Source: Sabethes cyaneus (lineage: Eukaryota > Arthropoda > Insecta > Diptera > Culicidae). From it: a stretch of DNA of 64,000 bases. The notes under the pieces were generated by a model. That model saw only the letters and a program-made list of their open reading frames with translations. It was not told the DNA's origin and did no database searches. Below, piece by piece: positions 1-11,958 of the stretch; the first letter of the stretch is position 1, and the number at the start of each line of letters is the position of its first letter. The stretch covers positions 204,040,439 to 204,104,438 of the forward strand of contig NC_071355.1 in NCBI RefSeq assembly GCF_943734655.1, given 5' to 3'. A program made the position numbers and the translations under genes.

Positions 1-1447
1 ATCAACATTGGTTAGAAATGGTAATCTTTCCAGAATCCTAAAACTTATTGCCAAATATTCATTGAAAACATGTGGAAAATTTTGATTTTTCAATTTATAG
101 CACTCAACAGTTAAGCTGGCTGTTAATTTATTTTTTGTAAAAGTAAATTCGATAGCTATAGATAATGCCTAATTCCGTCTGCTGTAGTTGTCCGTTAATA
201 TGGTATGCAATATATGTATATATATTGAAACAGAATCTTTATTCTTGCTAATAAACAGTTTTATGGGCTAGCAAATTTAAAAAATAATAAATGTTGTATA
301 ATGCGTTGGGGTTCAGTTTGTAAAAGAGCCTAATAGTCTAAAACTAATTCTTTCACATCATTTATCAAATTAATGAAATTAACCAGAACTGGAAACTTTC
401 TACGTTGTATGCGTTTCTAATGCATGTTTACAAATGTTTCAATGACTAAAAATTAGGTATGAAGCTATATGACCGTCAAGTGAAGAATATACTTTATGTA
501 TTAAATTTAATTGAAAAGTGTACTTGAAGAATATTAGCTGAAATAAATTAACACTAAAAGTACATATAACCCATTAGACAAAACCGTATTGAAAACAACG
601 TTAATTATTTTTTGTCCTTTTCTCTTCTAATTAGACTTCTAAAAGTGCAAAAAGGCTCATAAAATTATAATTCTGTTTCAAATTGTTTTGAAATACCAAA
701 GTAATAAAGAAGACAAAAAAGGGTTTAAGACAAGGCGTACATTTATTTGCATTTTCGTATGTTTGAGGAGCCCAGCAAGAAATGAAATTAGCAAATAACA
801 TTGATTATATTTTGAGGAATAATGAAACCTATCGGATTGGTATAATATACTAACAAAGGTAATTGCTTGAGGACTTTCAGTAGACTATAATTCATTCGGC
901 AAATTCTTACCAATCGATTGATAAGTAAAATTAAAAATCTAATGAATCTAATTGACATTGTCATTTCATACATATGAATATCAAATTTAAATTCAAAAAT
1001 TACGGTGGCAATCACAACAAAGCTCTGATTTGGATAGAGGAAATCTAAAGTGTCAACAAATTATATGTTTAATAAACCAACAATTTGCGTAAAAAAGAAC
1101 ATACAAAATTTCAAATCAATAATGGGAGAATGCACAAAGGTGAAAGAAAACATTTGAGGGCGTTGAACAGAACAATCATAGATTTCGGCGGCAATGAAAA
1201 TATAATTGGTGGTGCAATGATTCTGTTCTCAAAAAGTTTTGAATGTATATTGCATATCATTAGACAGTTAACTGCAGTAGACGGAATTAGGCGTTATATA
1301 ATAACATCGAGTCTACTTTTACAAAAAATAAATTGACACTCAGCACAACTGTTGGGTACTGAGAATTGAAAAATCAACATTTTCCACATGTTTTTAGCGT
1401 ATATTTGGCAATAAATTTTACGATTTTGATTGCCATTTCTAACTAAT
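1..1447. mobile_element. Long-inverted-repeat (foldback-like) element, possibly cut by window edge
   Basis: The first ~220 bases reappear in reverse complement at about 1236-1446. Shared blocks include a GTTAGAAATGG end, ACATGTGGAAAAT and CCTAATTCCGTCTGC, with perhaps 75-85% identity by eye. The ~1 kb between the arms is AT-rich and has no recognisable coding sequence; the short ORFs at 788-1015 and 1085-1336 have no motifs. The outer boundary may lie left of base 1, so no target duplication can be defined. This is most likely a non-autonomous DNA transposon or foldback element. Confidence 0.6.
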
Positions 1448-2369
1448 GGTTTAGCACAGTTGTAAGAAACAGATGTTCTATGAAAATCCGGTAGTCAATT
1501 AACCATTCCCTCAAAAGCTAAACTTCTCAAAAACGCACAAAACTTAACCTACACTTTGAGTACATCCTAAATTTACTATTTACGGCATTTAATTCAATTG
1601 GTGGCAGTACGAAGTTTGCCGGGTCAGCTAGTATGATATAAATTCCGTCAGGAGGGGCTATAGCCTTGTCAAATTTGCCCAGTTTGCTTTGATTGAAGTT
1701 TTTGGAGCGTCTTAGTAGATTTAATTCAAGTTTGCTTTGACACATGAGTGGTTTTCATTTTGAACTTAATTACAACCAGGCCATTCGATATCAAATGACT
1801 TTGGCATGGGTTTATTTTCAGGCTTCTACACACCCTCCCCTTAGTTATGAGAATGGTACTGGCTGGAGGAATGTAATGAAACCTCTTACCCTAGGGCAAA
1901 TAATGGCCAGTTTTCGCACTTTCTGGCTCTAGGAGCAAGATTGGTATTCAAAAGTAGTAAAAATACGGAGGAAAATGGTAAAACACCGGCACTGAACCAC
2001 GGATAATAAGCAGTTTGCTTACCCGATTGCGACACTGCAAAGAATTAATAACGGATAGCAGAAAACACCGTGAATATATCACAATAGATCAAAATACTGG
2101 TCGCAGTGATAATGGTCATACAGACAATGGTTGTCCAGGGTAGTATTGGCGCAGATTACTTGATATGTAAGTATCACTTTGCTTCGTTCATCAGTTCACT
2201 AACTTATGAAAATTCCCAGCGGTAAAAGAGGTAATTCAAATCTCCTTAGTTAAATACTGGAGGTCTCTTCCATGCCTCATGGAAAATCGACTGCAAATTA
2301 TGGACTGATTACATACAGCCATAGATGCACAGAGCGCAACACTAAAATTCTTAAAATTAATATCTAGGG
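1448..2369. other. AT-rich DNA without recognised features
   Basis: Only short unsupported ORFs (1527-1745 minus, 1744-1932 plus). I see no splice-bounded GC-rich exon and no terminal repeats. Confidence 0.5.
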
Positions 2370-2377
2370 ACTATGCT

Positions 2378-2669
2378 CAGGGTTGCCACATTCACAGATC
2401 ATTCTGTGTTTAACAGATATTTGAAATAAATCGCCTGTACAGAATCTGTATGCATAGAATACAGATTTTAGCCAAATTACTCAGATTAAACAGATTTTTG
2501 AGCTCTTACATGAGAGTGAAAGAGACGGAAATAATCAGCAAAATGATTCTCTATATCTTTCACTCTCATTGTTTTGCATTGGACAGATTTTTGCACAGAT
2601 ATTTTTCTTCGCCGTACAGATTGTCAGATTTTTCCAACAAAAAATACAAAATTATATGTGGCATTCCTG
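2378..2669. mobile_element. hAT-type MITE, 292 bp, 8-bp target duplication
   Basis: The element starts CAGGGTTGCCACAT and ends ATGTGGCATTCCTG, an inverted repeat of 14 bases with two mismatches. It is flanked by identical 8-bp copies of ACTATGCT at 2370-2377 and 2670-2677. An 8-bp duplication with a CAGGG-type end is characteristic of the hAT superfamily. The interior is rich in ACAGATTT/ACAGAT words and encodes nothing credible; the ORF beginning at 2450 runs out through the right end and is incidental. Confidence 0.85.
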
Positions 2670-2677
2670 ACTATGCT

Positions 2678-5600
2678 GAGTGGGGTAAAGAAATTTCAAG
2701 TATTTTGAGACCGGTATAACAACATGTGGCCGAGCATTGTCCTGGTGTAAAACTACATATCTAACTGCATAGTTGTCTGCACTTTTGTCAATACTAAAAT
2801 CTTTCTCACACTGCATTGAAAAGCAGCAGCTTCGTTGTAAACTTAATTAATATAAAAAGAACAACTTTACAAATGATCACAGCGAGAATCCGCACGACAC
2901 GAATTAATCGCCTTAGGTACTTACAGAACAGAACTGTGAGGGTTTAAAATTCTGGCGACGACAATTGTTTCCAATTTTTTTCGAAAGTTTCACCAAACTT
3001 GATACTGAACTTTTATGAAATAAAGACGAACAAAAGGAAGAAAATTCATTGCAGTGACATGCGATCGTATTCAATTACTTGTGCTTATTTAAGCTTCGCC
3101 CACTCCACCCTCCGGCCTCCAAGGTAAAAGTTTTCCCTGCTTGGCCGTATGGATATGCCATAAGCACATACACACACACACAGCCACAGACACACGCACA
3201 CAAAATAAAACTTTTCGTTCATGCTGGAAACTTAACTTTGTAATTACGCTTACGGTTCAATGAATATTGTGAAAAGATGTTCTTCCGGACGATTGCATGG
3301 GACTACTAGCGCAATTGTGTAGAAGTAGGTTCCTACTTCTCTGTTACTGGTTTCCTAGTACATATTGTTATAAAAAGAAGCGGTGACACAGTATATGTAT
3401 ACATATTCTTACGAGTGTAAGAGTGTACAGCAGGCAGACGTCTTCCTTAAGTGGGAGCAACACCGGAAGCACTCGAGTATGAAATAAGATTTCACTCAAC
3501 TTTGGAATGCTGGCCCTGTCGGAGCACGGAATTCGTTCGTCCGGTTCGATTGCTACACAGGAAAACGGATCCCGTGGGTTTACAGATGTAGTTTAAATGT
3601 ATAGAAACTTTGTCTGTTATAAAGTCCACTTAGGACTGCACCGACAGTTAACGAGTTTGCAATCTGTGACGAAACAGTTTTCTTTTCTATTATTTGCTGA
3701 AAAAACACACAACTTAGTCACTGAAAACACCTTGATCCAATGTAACAGGGCTAGTTGAATGGCTTCAAAAAACAAGCATACAACAAACCGGAAAACTATT
3801 GCAAATGTCAAACGAAATTTTCCAACGTCGATTCACATCACCCAACCCCCGACGTTTCAGCAGTCTTCCCCATCGCAGTAAACGGCATCATATTTCAAAG
3901 CAAAGCGTTCCCCTGGGAGAGAAAGATTTGAGTGCCGTTGGATTCCCGTACCTCTATGATGGAAGTTGTTCGGGAAAGCTCGGGAAACAAATGTTCTGCT
4001 GCGTGTTCCACCCCCACACGATAATATCAGCAAACTTTAAAATTCGTCCTAGCTTTAGCAGTTTGTATTCATATTCCTCCAGAACCTAGCAACGACGGCG
4101 TCGCGTCGGCCGAGGAACGGCGGAAGCGAAAATAATGATGGCTTTATGCTTATTTTATGTTTTCTGTGTAATTGGGAATTGCAGCGGAGCATCCATTAAT
4201 GTCGGGCCCCGTCGGCTTGTGTGAGGGAAAATAAAACAAAAGGGTTAAAATGGCTGGCAAATTCAGCGAACGCAACGACCGGTCGGATGGATGGTGGTGG
4301 TGGGTGATGGGTGGTGCATCACATGCAGGATGCTGCATGTTGAATGAATGACGCCGTTGATTGGTCTCTGTGGTTTGCTTTGTTGTGGGATGAATTGAAG
4401 GCCGTTATTATTTCAGTGTTGGGCTGGCTGTGCTGCTAAAATTTTGTCTACGATCTAGTGCGGGAAATAGCATTTGGCTTTACCCTGCGGAATTTAGTTA
4501 CGTTATTATAGTATTCGATAAAAGTGGTATAAATTAATCTAGGGCAATTCAATGTAAAAACGCTGATTCGTCATAAGCGGCTTTGGATGAACGATTCGGC
4601 AGGAAATTGTTTTCGGTTTTGCGATTTTAATAAAAATTGTTTATGCACATGCTGGCTAAACAAAAATATTGCATTTTTTATTTTACATATGATAAAATTA
4701 TAACATCGAGAGTTTTGCTTGGAGTAACCAAAACAATTTATACAAACGCATTTATTCTAGCCCAATTTGCTCTTAGTATTTTAACTAATTACCAGTACAT
4801 AATTAAAAGTTTATTCCATAGGCTTGCGAAAACCATGTTTGGCTTCTCAGTGAAAAGAAAAAAGAGCTCCCGAGTTAAAAAAAAATCACGTCAAATTCTC
4901 CCGAAAAAATGGTTTCTTAATGAAGACCTAAAAAGCACATTGTCTTTTTTCCTGAGCGGACAACCAAGACATCAGGAACCCTCAGGTGGTGGTTTCTCAT
5001 TTCGCTTCCGTTGGCGTTGGTTGGTGGTTGCCTTCAAACGACTTTTCATTTCGTGATAATAACTTTTGAACCAGCCAAACAAAATTCCATTCACTTGGTT
5101 GATTATAGCTCGACAGCCTGACCAGTATCTGGAAGATTCGACTTGAAAAGAAAGATCCCCGTTTTTTTACTGCTCTGGTCCTAACCCGTTCTCGATGACC
5201 AGTTTCGAATTCAAAGAAAATCGAGAGGAAAACTTTGGCACCGGTCTGTCCTTTTCAACCCTTCTTACGATGACGCACGGTGTGGGTGAGTGAGGAGGTC
5301 TGACCACTTCCGAAGATAACAATTTGCATTCGAAACCCAGCTGGAATATTCTTCGAAAGTTAGAACAAAAGTTTCCTAACTTCAAAATAACGAAGATGAA
5401 AAGAGATTCCGTGGGGTTGAGTTTGACCGTTACAGCTACCACCACCACCATCCCCTCTCCCGAATGGTTGCTGACCTCAACAAGTGGTGGGGCCAGCATC
5501 GTTTTGAAGTCAGCAGGCACGTTGTTGTTTATCGGAAACTTTCCTGATAAGCTGAAGTTTGCTGTTGACCCATCGTTCAAAGTTTCGACGAAAAGAAATA

Positions 5601-6481
5601 ACAGGTAATTGGATATGCGTTAAGGCGGTCACTCGATCTAATCAACCTTTCTGGTGAAAGGCGTTCCTTCCAGAAAATTCGGTTGTTTTAATATTTTGAT
5701 CAAAACTAACTAAGTGATACTTCGTAATATTTATATTCAATTTTTTTAAATTAGATAATAAATAGATACTATAAGGCAGTTCGAGAGATACAATCAAAAA
5801 CACATTTAATAAAGCCTAAACCAATCAAAACCGTAAGCCTCACTCTATTTTATGTTGACCAAATCCTTCTGAAAAGAGTGATATGAAAGAAAATGAAAGG
5901 CATAACGTATAACTCACGGACGGTTTCGCAATTTGGAAACGAAACAGAAGCAAATGTTCGGACATAGATAAAAACAAATCTGAGCATTTTTACACGCGTA
6001 TGGTTTTGAACGATTTGAAACAAATTCAAAAATCCTTTTATTCCTCATGAACGATTTGATGGTAATGGAGCAATCATGAGGAAAGTTAGTTTTACCTATG
6101 CTATTTATTGCCGTAAACATTACGCTTAACGACACAACCAAAAACATGAATATAATCGCCTTCTCCCGTTCAATGCCAAAAGGTGTGCAATTCATATCTA
6201 TAGAGCATACTCACAATAGAGCAACTTTTAGCACTTACACACCCACAGACACTCACACGATCCTTGTGTAGTAATACGAGAAACAATAAACCGTAATCTT
6301 CTTACAGGCTAATCCTTCGCACATTCGCATTCACAAGCCATACAGAGACCACAAAACCGATCTGGAAACATCTGTCATCGGGCTGCACTTCGTAGTGAGC
6401 AGCCACCACTTCCAGAATGGAAAACTGAAGGTAAGGCAAATCAATATTTTCTAGAAATAGTGTATAGGATAGGATTCCATA
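2678..6481. other. Non-coding stretch, mixed composition
   Basis: No supported gene. It holds a (CA)n tract near 3168-3200, a TATA-like word at 3369-3377 with no linked gene, a GC-richer patch at 4080-4340 including TGG-rich DNA, and ORFs of 137-139 aa (4637-5056 plus, 5167-5580 minus) that overlap antisense ORFs and show no domain or signal I recognise. Treated as spurious ORFs. Confidence 0.45.
3168..3200. repeat. (CA)n microsatellite
   Basis: Imperfect CA dinucleotide run interrupted by GC dinucleotides. Confidence 0.85.
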
Positions 6482-6483
6482 TA

Positions 6484-7445
6484 AGGCTTGTTCGCGACAA
6501 AATCTGGACACCTAAATTTTGTTATAAAAAAAATTTGCTAAAAGTTTAATCCATGAAACAATTTCATATCATTTATGTGTGTATCGTTAATAATTATCAA
6601 ACAAATTAACATTACTTATTTGATCTGCATGAAAAATTGGCGAACTTTGGGGTTTACCATTGCCATGAGGATCAGTGCAGACTTGTTGGCAACCAATTTA
6701 GCTGCGTTTGTCCAAGATTTACGAAATTTATCTATAGTTGTTGCTTCTTGTTTATGCTGGGACAGCTCTCTCTTCACCAAAACCCAATACCGCTCAATGG
6801 GGCGTAACTCTGGACAATTAGATGGATTCGCCTCCTTCGGTACAATATGGACTCCATTAGCATCGCATGGAAACTTCGTTAAATATTCGCGATAAAGCTT
6901 ACGAGCGCGTGTTTTGGCCGTCGTATTTTGCTCATCAGTACAGTTTGGCACAGTACTCACCTTGAAAGACTTCATGTCTTGTCGTTGCTTAAAAGTGTGC
7001 ACGAATGTTGGCGACATTTTTATTTTACGAGCAATGGTACGTACAGAAAGATCTGGTCTCCTCCGTAATATTTGTTTTACCTTCGTATCCTTGTGGTGGT
7101 TCCTCAGATCCGTTTTTGTTCCACTTCCCTTCTTCCTAGCTGTTGTCAAGCGAGTATCGAACGATTTTGAGACACTGTGAACTGTGCTTGGAGGAAATCC
7201 AAGCTTTTTGGCAAGTTTTCTTAACGAGAGATCCGAATTTTCATTGCGACCGCACACAATTGCTTTTCGCACCTGCTCTTCTTTCGAGGCCATTTTACGC
7301 TGAGCGCTTGTAATATAAACAAGTGTTATATTTTCAGAAAGAACAGACATACGTCTACCACTCTGCAAAATATTTCACTCGTTGTTAATGTATTTCCGAA
7401 GCTGTGTGTGTTTGGGGGTGTCCAAATTTTGTCGCGAACAAGCCT
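6484..7445 (-). mobile_element. Tc1/mariner-type (ITmD37E-like) DNA transposon, internally deleted
   Basis: The element is 962 bp. Its 29-bp terminal inverted repeats (6484-6512 and 7417-7445) start AGGCTTGTTCGCGAC and differ at one position. It is flanked by TA at 6482-6483 and 7446-7447, the TA duplication of the IS630-Tc1-mariner superfamily. It encodes a single transposase-derived ORF on the minus strand. The near-identical termini suggest a fairly recent insertion, or mobilisation by an active relative elsewhere. Confidence 0.92.
6616..7293 (-). pseudogene. Tc1/mariner-like transposase lacking the catalytic middle
   Basis: A 225-aa reading frame from the Met at 7291-7293, chosen because an MASKEE-type start directly precedes the DNA-binding region; an in-frame Met lies 25 codons upstream. 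Residues ~20-45 (LRKLAKKLGFPPSTVHSV) and ~82-104 (LSVRTIARKIKMSPTFVHTF) look like the paired helix-turn-helix domains. The C-terminal part has CPELRPIERYW (residues 160-170), where E167 fits the last acidic residue of the DDE/D triad. Family members are normally ~330-350 aa, so about 100 residues are missing. The join falls near residues 142-144, and both upstream catalytic aspartates are gone. The frame is open, so this is an internal-deletion derivative: it might still bind the element ends but should not catalyse transposition. The ITmD37E assignment is from motif style and is inference. Confidence 0.85.
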
Positions 7446-7837
7446 TATGTTGTTTTTTGTTAATTTTAGATCAATAACTATTGTTTCGTTAGTATTTTCT
7501 ACTCTACCAAAAAAAATTCTGCATAAACCAATTCTTTCCAAATTCTCATTACAATCGGTTTCAAAGCAACAGTTTATAAAGGGCCTTCCCAATTGCGATA
7601 TGCTCAAAAGAAGTTTAACGTGCACTCTTGTGTGTGCTTACCTGTAAATAGGTTACACCTAGCTGACACTTGCTTAAAATTGATCAGAATGCCTTTAAAG
7701 TATACAAACCCAAATTCTGTGTAATTTTTCAATCAGAAAATAGAAGAAATCCAAAAGTACGTTGTCAAATAACTTAATAATAATGTGTGAATAATAATTG
7801 GAATGATCGAAATTATAAGTGAGATTATCTAACATAG

Positions 7838-7935
7838 GGTGTCGTGTACTGATAGTTTAATTACTAAAACACTTGGGCGCAAACCGAGAGGATGTGGGTT
7901 AGAGTCCCACTCAGTAATTGAACTACGCAATATAT
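7838..7935 (+). mobile_element. tRNA-derived SINE relic
   Basis: The sequence folds like the 3' two-thirds of a tRNA. There is a 5-bp anticodon stem CTTGG/CCGAG (7872-7876 with 7884-7888, one G-T pair) around a 7-nt loop with GCA at the anticodon position. A perfect 5-bp T stem GTGGG/CCCAC (7894-7898 with 7906-7910) surrounds the 7-nt loop TTAGAGT. The T arm matches a pol III B box at all but one position. The D arm is eroded, no aminoacyl stem closes, and unrelated sequence follows. It therefore looks like a decayed tRNA-derived SINE head, not a functional tRNA. Confidence 0.55.
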
Positions 7936-9684
7936 TTTTGGCACCACATCGAAGATTCGCATTATCATCCAGTCTATCATTCTTCCTCACCAAACGCACC
8001 TCAACCTGTAATAAAAAATGGCAGTGAATAATCCAATTATTAATAGTAAGTAGCCAACATTTGTCAAAATTTTGACCCAAAATCTGAGCTTGTACACTTT
8101 TAGTGTATTTTAAGAGATTTTAACCAAGTTTTAGCTAAATCTAACCAGTTTACTGGTAAAAACAAATTAGAATGTAAGGCAACGAATACCGATATAATTC
8201 GTCCTTTCTATGCTAAGCAGTTTTCTTTGTACGTAGGGTTTATTTCTAATTCCCGACGTGGTAAGTAAAGCCATTCTAATTTTCATCATTTGTTGGATAA
8301 ATTTAATGAATACTCCAAAAGTTCTTGTGCTGATTTGACTAAAACTCACTTACCTTCCGATCCGTAAATTTTGAAAAGCGATTATTAAAGCATATTATTG
8401 AAATTACGCAACTGACGTTATTTCTTAAAATCGTTTTACCTTCCTAAAATCCGTCCATCAAAATTTTTCATCGTCCGAACTAAAATCATAACCATGTAAC
8501 CATGTTTACGAAGCCAAAGCGCATGTATTTGTGTAAGACGGCATGACAAATGTTATTGTGCAAAATTTTTGCAGGTCAGGCAAGTTTTCCTGGCTGTAGA
8601 AGAACAACAATGCCTTGCTTGAGTTATTTTCATTTATGAATGACGGAAATTAAAACGAAAAGTTGACATTTTCTTTTCGTCGCACGAAAAACGTTGGAAA
8701 TTTGGCTGGTAGAACTTCTTTAATGATAAAAAGCATTTAAATAGGGTATTATCGTTATCTTCGGGCCACTGTTATGGTCGGGTCATCACGATTTTACAAT
8801 TTTAGTAACTCATGGTATCTATGATACAACCATTGTAAAACTTCTTACTGTGATGGCTAACTTTTCACAATATTGTGAGTTTCAATCGTGTATTCAAAAC
8901 ACCCGTACTGAATTCAGTGACTAAATCTTGCAAAAGAAGTTTTCCAGGCGCAATGAAGTTTTCTTCAAGAAATGATTCATGAAATACAACTATCGAGATA
9001 ATTTTTGAAAATATATGAAGTGTGTTGTGCTGCATACGGAGATTATAGAAAAATCCCCTCCAATAAGGTGTTTGGGAAGGCTAAGGTGAAATACTAGAAA
9101 AGCGGTATTTGTAAAGGGCGGGCCATTTGAGTAGTCATGGTTAGACCACCATAATTCTAAGCGCAGAAGGGCAATCATCGCTAGAGAATGTCAGTCACGT
9201 AAAACGTGATGAAATAAAGCAAAATTAATACGATAAAAACCTAGATTTTTGTTGTTTTTTTTTCATTGTAGTTGTACACTTCGGAAAAGGCGATTGTAGC
9301 AGCATTGATTTTACAAGATCGCCAAAATTTCACAAAAATGCAATTAAAAAAGGGTGTTTGTACCTATACCAGACGTTGTTCACGGAATTCATTCTTTTCA
9401 TGTCTCTATATAGAATTTCTATACGTACGTCTTAGATTTTCTTCGGTGGCCCAACCTGTACAACATGGCCCGACTATGACAACATTTTTTGTCTTCATGT
9501 AAATGCCTATAGCTTTTTTATTTTTTTCAAGCAATCAGTTCAGTTCATTTTCCAGAAAGATACCTTATTCTTAGACCTTTGCAACGATGGATTTAGATTT
9601 CCAAAATTCCTTTTGAAACGAAAGTTATGGGCGAGTTTCAAAGCGTGGCCCAACCATGACGACACTCCCTTAGATCTCAGCTTA
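7936..9684. other. AT-rich DNA without recognised genes
   Basis: Short ORFs only. A phrase resembling GTGGCCCAACC occurs at ~9447 and ~9650 with ACAACA/ACGACA nearby. This hints at a decayed repeat, but no boundaries could be set. Confidence 0.4.
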
Positions 9685-9692
9685 CTTTGATT

Positions 9693-10003
9693 CAAGGATG
9701 GTTCGATCACTTTGAGTCAATTTTGATTCATTTGACAGTACCGTCTTAGCCGAGCAAAATTTGACAATGTGATTTATGGGACATTTGTAGAGCTAGTTAT
9801 TATCTACAATTTTGCTGAATAAAGTTTTGATGTATTTTTGTAGTTACGGCGCTACAATACTAGTAACTCTTAAGTGACTAAATGAACGTTCATTAATAAC
9901 TTGTTCTATAAATGTCTCATATATCACTTTGTCAAATTTTGCTCGGCTAAGACGGTACTCTCAAATGAATCACAATTGAGTCAAAGTGATCGAACCATCC
10001 CTG
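9693..10003. mobile_element. hAT-type MITE with ~95-bp terminal inverted repeats
   Basis: 311 bp, flanked by identical 8-bp copies CTTTGATT at 9685-9692 and 10004-10011. The ends are CAAGGATGG and CCATCCCTG. The two arms (9693-~9790 and ~9906-10003) are about 90% identical inverted copies, sharing TTCGATCACTTTGA and ACCGTCTTAGCCGAGCA. No coding capacity. The 8-bp duplication and CA(A/G)GG termini point to hAT. The inner part (TTGTAGAGCTA, TTACGGCGCTA) resembles a stretch at about 49710-49780. Confidence 0.88.
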
Positions 10004-10011
10004 CTTTGATT

Positions 10012-11220
10012 GATCGCGTATGATAGACAGCAAACTGAAATATTAGGGAATAACTAGTTTTGTGAATTGTGAATCATAAAAATGCAGATATTTTTGATAT
10101 TAATTTGTGTTGAATAGGACGAGAGTAGGCAATTACGACGAAGCAGCAACATACCCTAGTTTATTAAATCGGTGACAGTAATTTAGAATGAGTAAACTGT
10201 CAAACTGCAAAAAAATCGCGAGACAAGAAAGTTAAAGGTAATGGCTAAAACGTGCAAGAAAGAAAAGGTGACTGCTGATTTCTTCTAGTTGTTGCTGAGG
10301 AAAATAATTACGTTTAATTTAATTAACTTAAATTTAAGAATCCAGAGCCGATTTTTTAAACATTTTAGAACTAACAATTTTTAGGATATGTGCAGGCGAA
10401 GCTAGGACTATTTTAGAACTTATGTGGGCACATAAAATTTGATTGAATTGGTCGGTGTTAAATCAGACCGGATCAAGTCGCAAAATTTAAGAAAAAGAGT
10501 TAATGACAGCAAACGATCTAGGAGTTTCTAAGCTACATTTTACTGTAATTATACCGCATAAATATTGCAAGCAACCAGAGATTTCAAACGATTGATAGCT
10601 ATAAACCCTATAAACCAGCAAACTTGGAACGCGTTTTTCTCGAAATTAGAATTTTGTCACTTGGTAGGAGATTATAAATACCACAAAATTCTTGTAACTA
10701 CATGATAAAAAACAAACCAAATTCAAATCGATAAAAGTTGCAACTTGATAAACAATGGTACTCCAATGTGAAAAGTAGCCTGTTGGCAACTAACCATATC
10801 GACAATGTTCACTGAAAACAAGCTATGTATATTCAGTTAGCTGAATTTAGCCGTAGAGACATCATTAAAAACCAATTACCATAAATCAAAATTGTGGCAT
10901 TCGTGGCATAATAAATAGAGCGGAACTTTAGTAAATAACAATGACTCATTACGTGATCCCAATTACTGCAGTTGCCGGAACATAACCTGCCAAATTTATT
11001 CCAGCTGCTCTCGGGATTAATCACAAAACCATTCATAAAGCGTAACTTTATCGACATTATCGTGAACTCGACATATTTCACATGTTTTTCGTAATTAACA
11101 AGTATTCCGCGTCATTTCTCACTTCCCGCTGTGCTATACATGTGTAAAATGGCGATCTGATAATACAGTAAATTATTGGCTCATTTTTTTTTTTCCTGAT
11201 CTCCTCTACACCCATTACAG
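10012..11220. other. AT-rich presumed intronic or intergenic DNA
   Basis: No gene seen. The last ~35 bases hold a pyrimidine-rich tract leading into the splice acceptor at 11220, so at least the 3' part may be intron of the gene at 11.2-12.1 kb. Confidence 0.45.
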
Positions 11221-11449
11221 ATTCGTTGCTCCGCCCGAATCCACGAGATTTACATGCAATCTACGGAGAAATCCATCGACGAGGAACGGCCCCGAATCAT
11301 CTCGGCAGCGTCCTCTTCGTCATCGTCATCGTCCACGTCCGGCAACAGCAACAGCAACAGCATCAACCTGATACAAAACATCCCGTACGATCAGTTCTCG
11401 CAGCTGGATAATGAGCTGGACCGGAAGGACTACATGACACATTTACAAG
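11221..11449 (+). CDS. Exon of an unidentified host gene (serine/asparagine-rich)
   Basis: The exon follows a T-rich tract ending TTACAG and ends at ACAAG before a consensus donor GTAAGC (11450-11455). Only one of three frames is open across it, 76 codons plus one base. The frame encodes an acidic/basic start (Met at 11254), an eight-serine run, a (SN)n stretch and a C-terminal part rich in D, E, Q and L (YDQFSQLDNELDRKDYM). GC content and G/C-ending codons rise sharply over the AT-rich flanks, as in dipteran coding exons. Met 11254 may be the start, with 11221-11253 as 5' UTR, but the frame is also open upstream to the acceptor, so earlier coding exons may exist outside what I can find. I do not recognise the protein. 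The low-complexity composition suggests a disordered region. Confidence 0.6.
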
Positions 11450-11684
11450 GTAAGCGCCTAGGGTAGATAAAAATTGCAATACCATCGATTTCCACCACCC
11501 ACTGACTGGTGAAACTCGCAACGAAAAAGTTGAGCTAACCTGAAAGCACGCGTTCAGCCCACAGCCGTTTGGCTCGGCCGCAATAATCCCGTCGGATTCG
11601 AGTCAATTAATCACTTCGGTTTTTGTCTTTCACGGTCACTCTTTCTGATTCGTTTGTTGTTGTTTTTCTTTTCTCTCCCCACAG

Positions 11685-11836
11685 GCGACATGTCATCATC
11701 GTCGGCCAGTGCGTCCAGGCTGACACGTTCAGCGCCATCGATCAGCTCAACCTGCTGGCGATTCCTGGCGGAGGCAACCGGGCTGCTAATAGTTTTTCAC
11801 CATTTGCTCAAATTTGACACCATTTCCATAACATGA
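11685..11836 (+). CDS. Candidate terminal exon of the 11.2-kb gene
   Basis: A pyrimidine-rich tract ending CCCCACAG (to 11684) precedes it. Splicing from the exon ending at 11449 (phase 1) keeps one frame open for 50 codons, to TGA at 11834-11836. The join starts GDMSSSSASASRL and continues the serine-rich bias of the previous exon; the end is hydrophobic (LLIVFHHLL). Another frame here (ending in TGA near 11817) looks equally protein-like but does not fit the phase. The intron would be 235 bp. It competes with the alternative exon at 11959. Confidence 0.42.
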
Positions 11837-11958
11837 TTCCGTGATGTGCATTAGTGATTCGAACTTTTCGGTTCTATTCTTTTCAGTTTTTTTTTGGTTG
11901 CTTTTTGTTCGCCTTTATTCTGCTGTGTTTCTCACGGATTTTCATCGCGGCGTGAAAG

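Noticed and set aside
3369..3377. TATA box at TATAAAAAG
   Set aside because: No initiator, exon or element could be linked to it; such words are common in AT-rich DNA.
5167..5580. 137-aa minus-strand ORF
   Set aside because: Overlaps an antisense ORF at 5324-5608, has no recognisable motif, and codon use is not exon-like.
7872..7910. Functional tRNA-Cys
   Set aside because: Only anticodon and T arms fold; D arm and acceptor stem are absent and position 33 is C instead of T.
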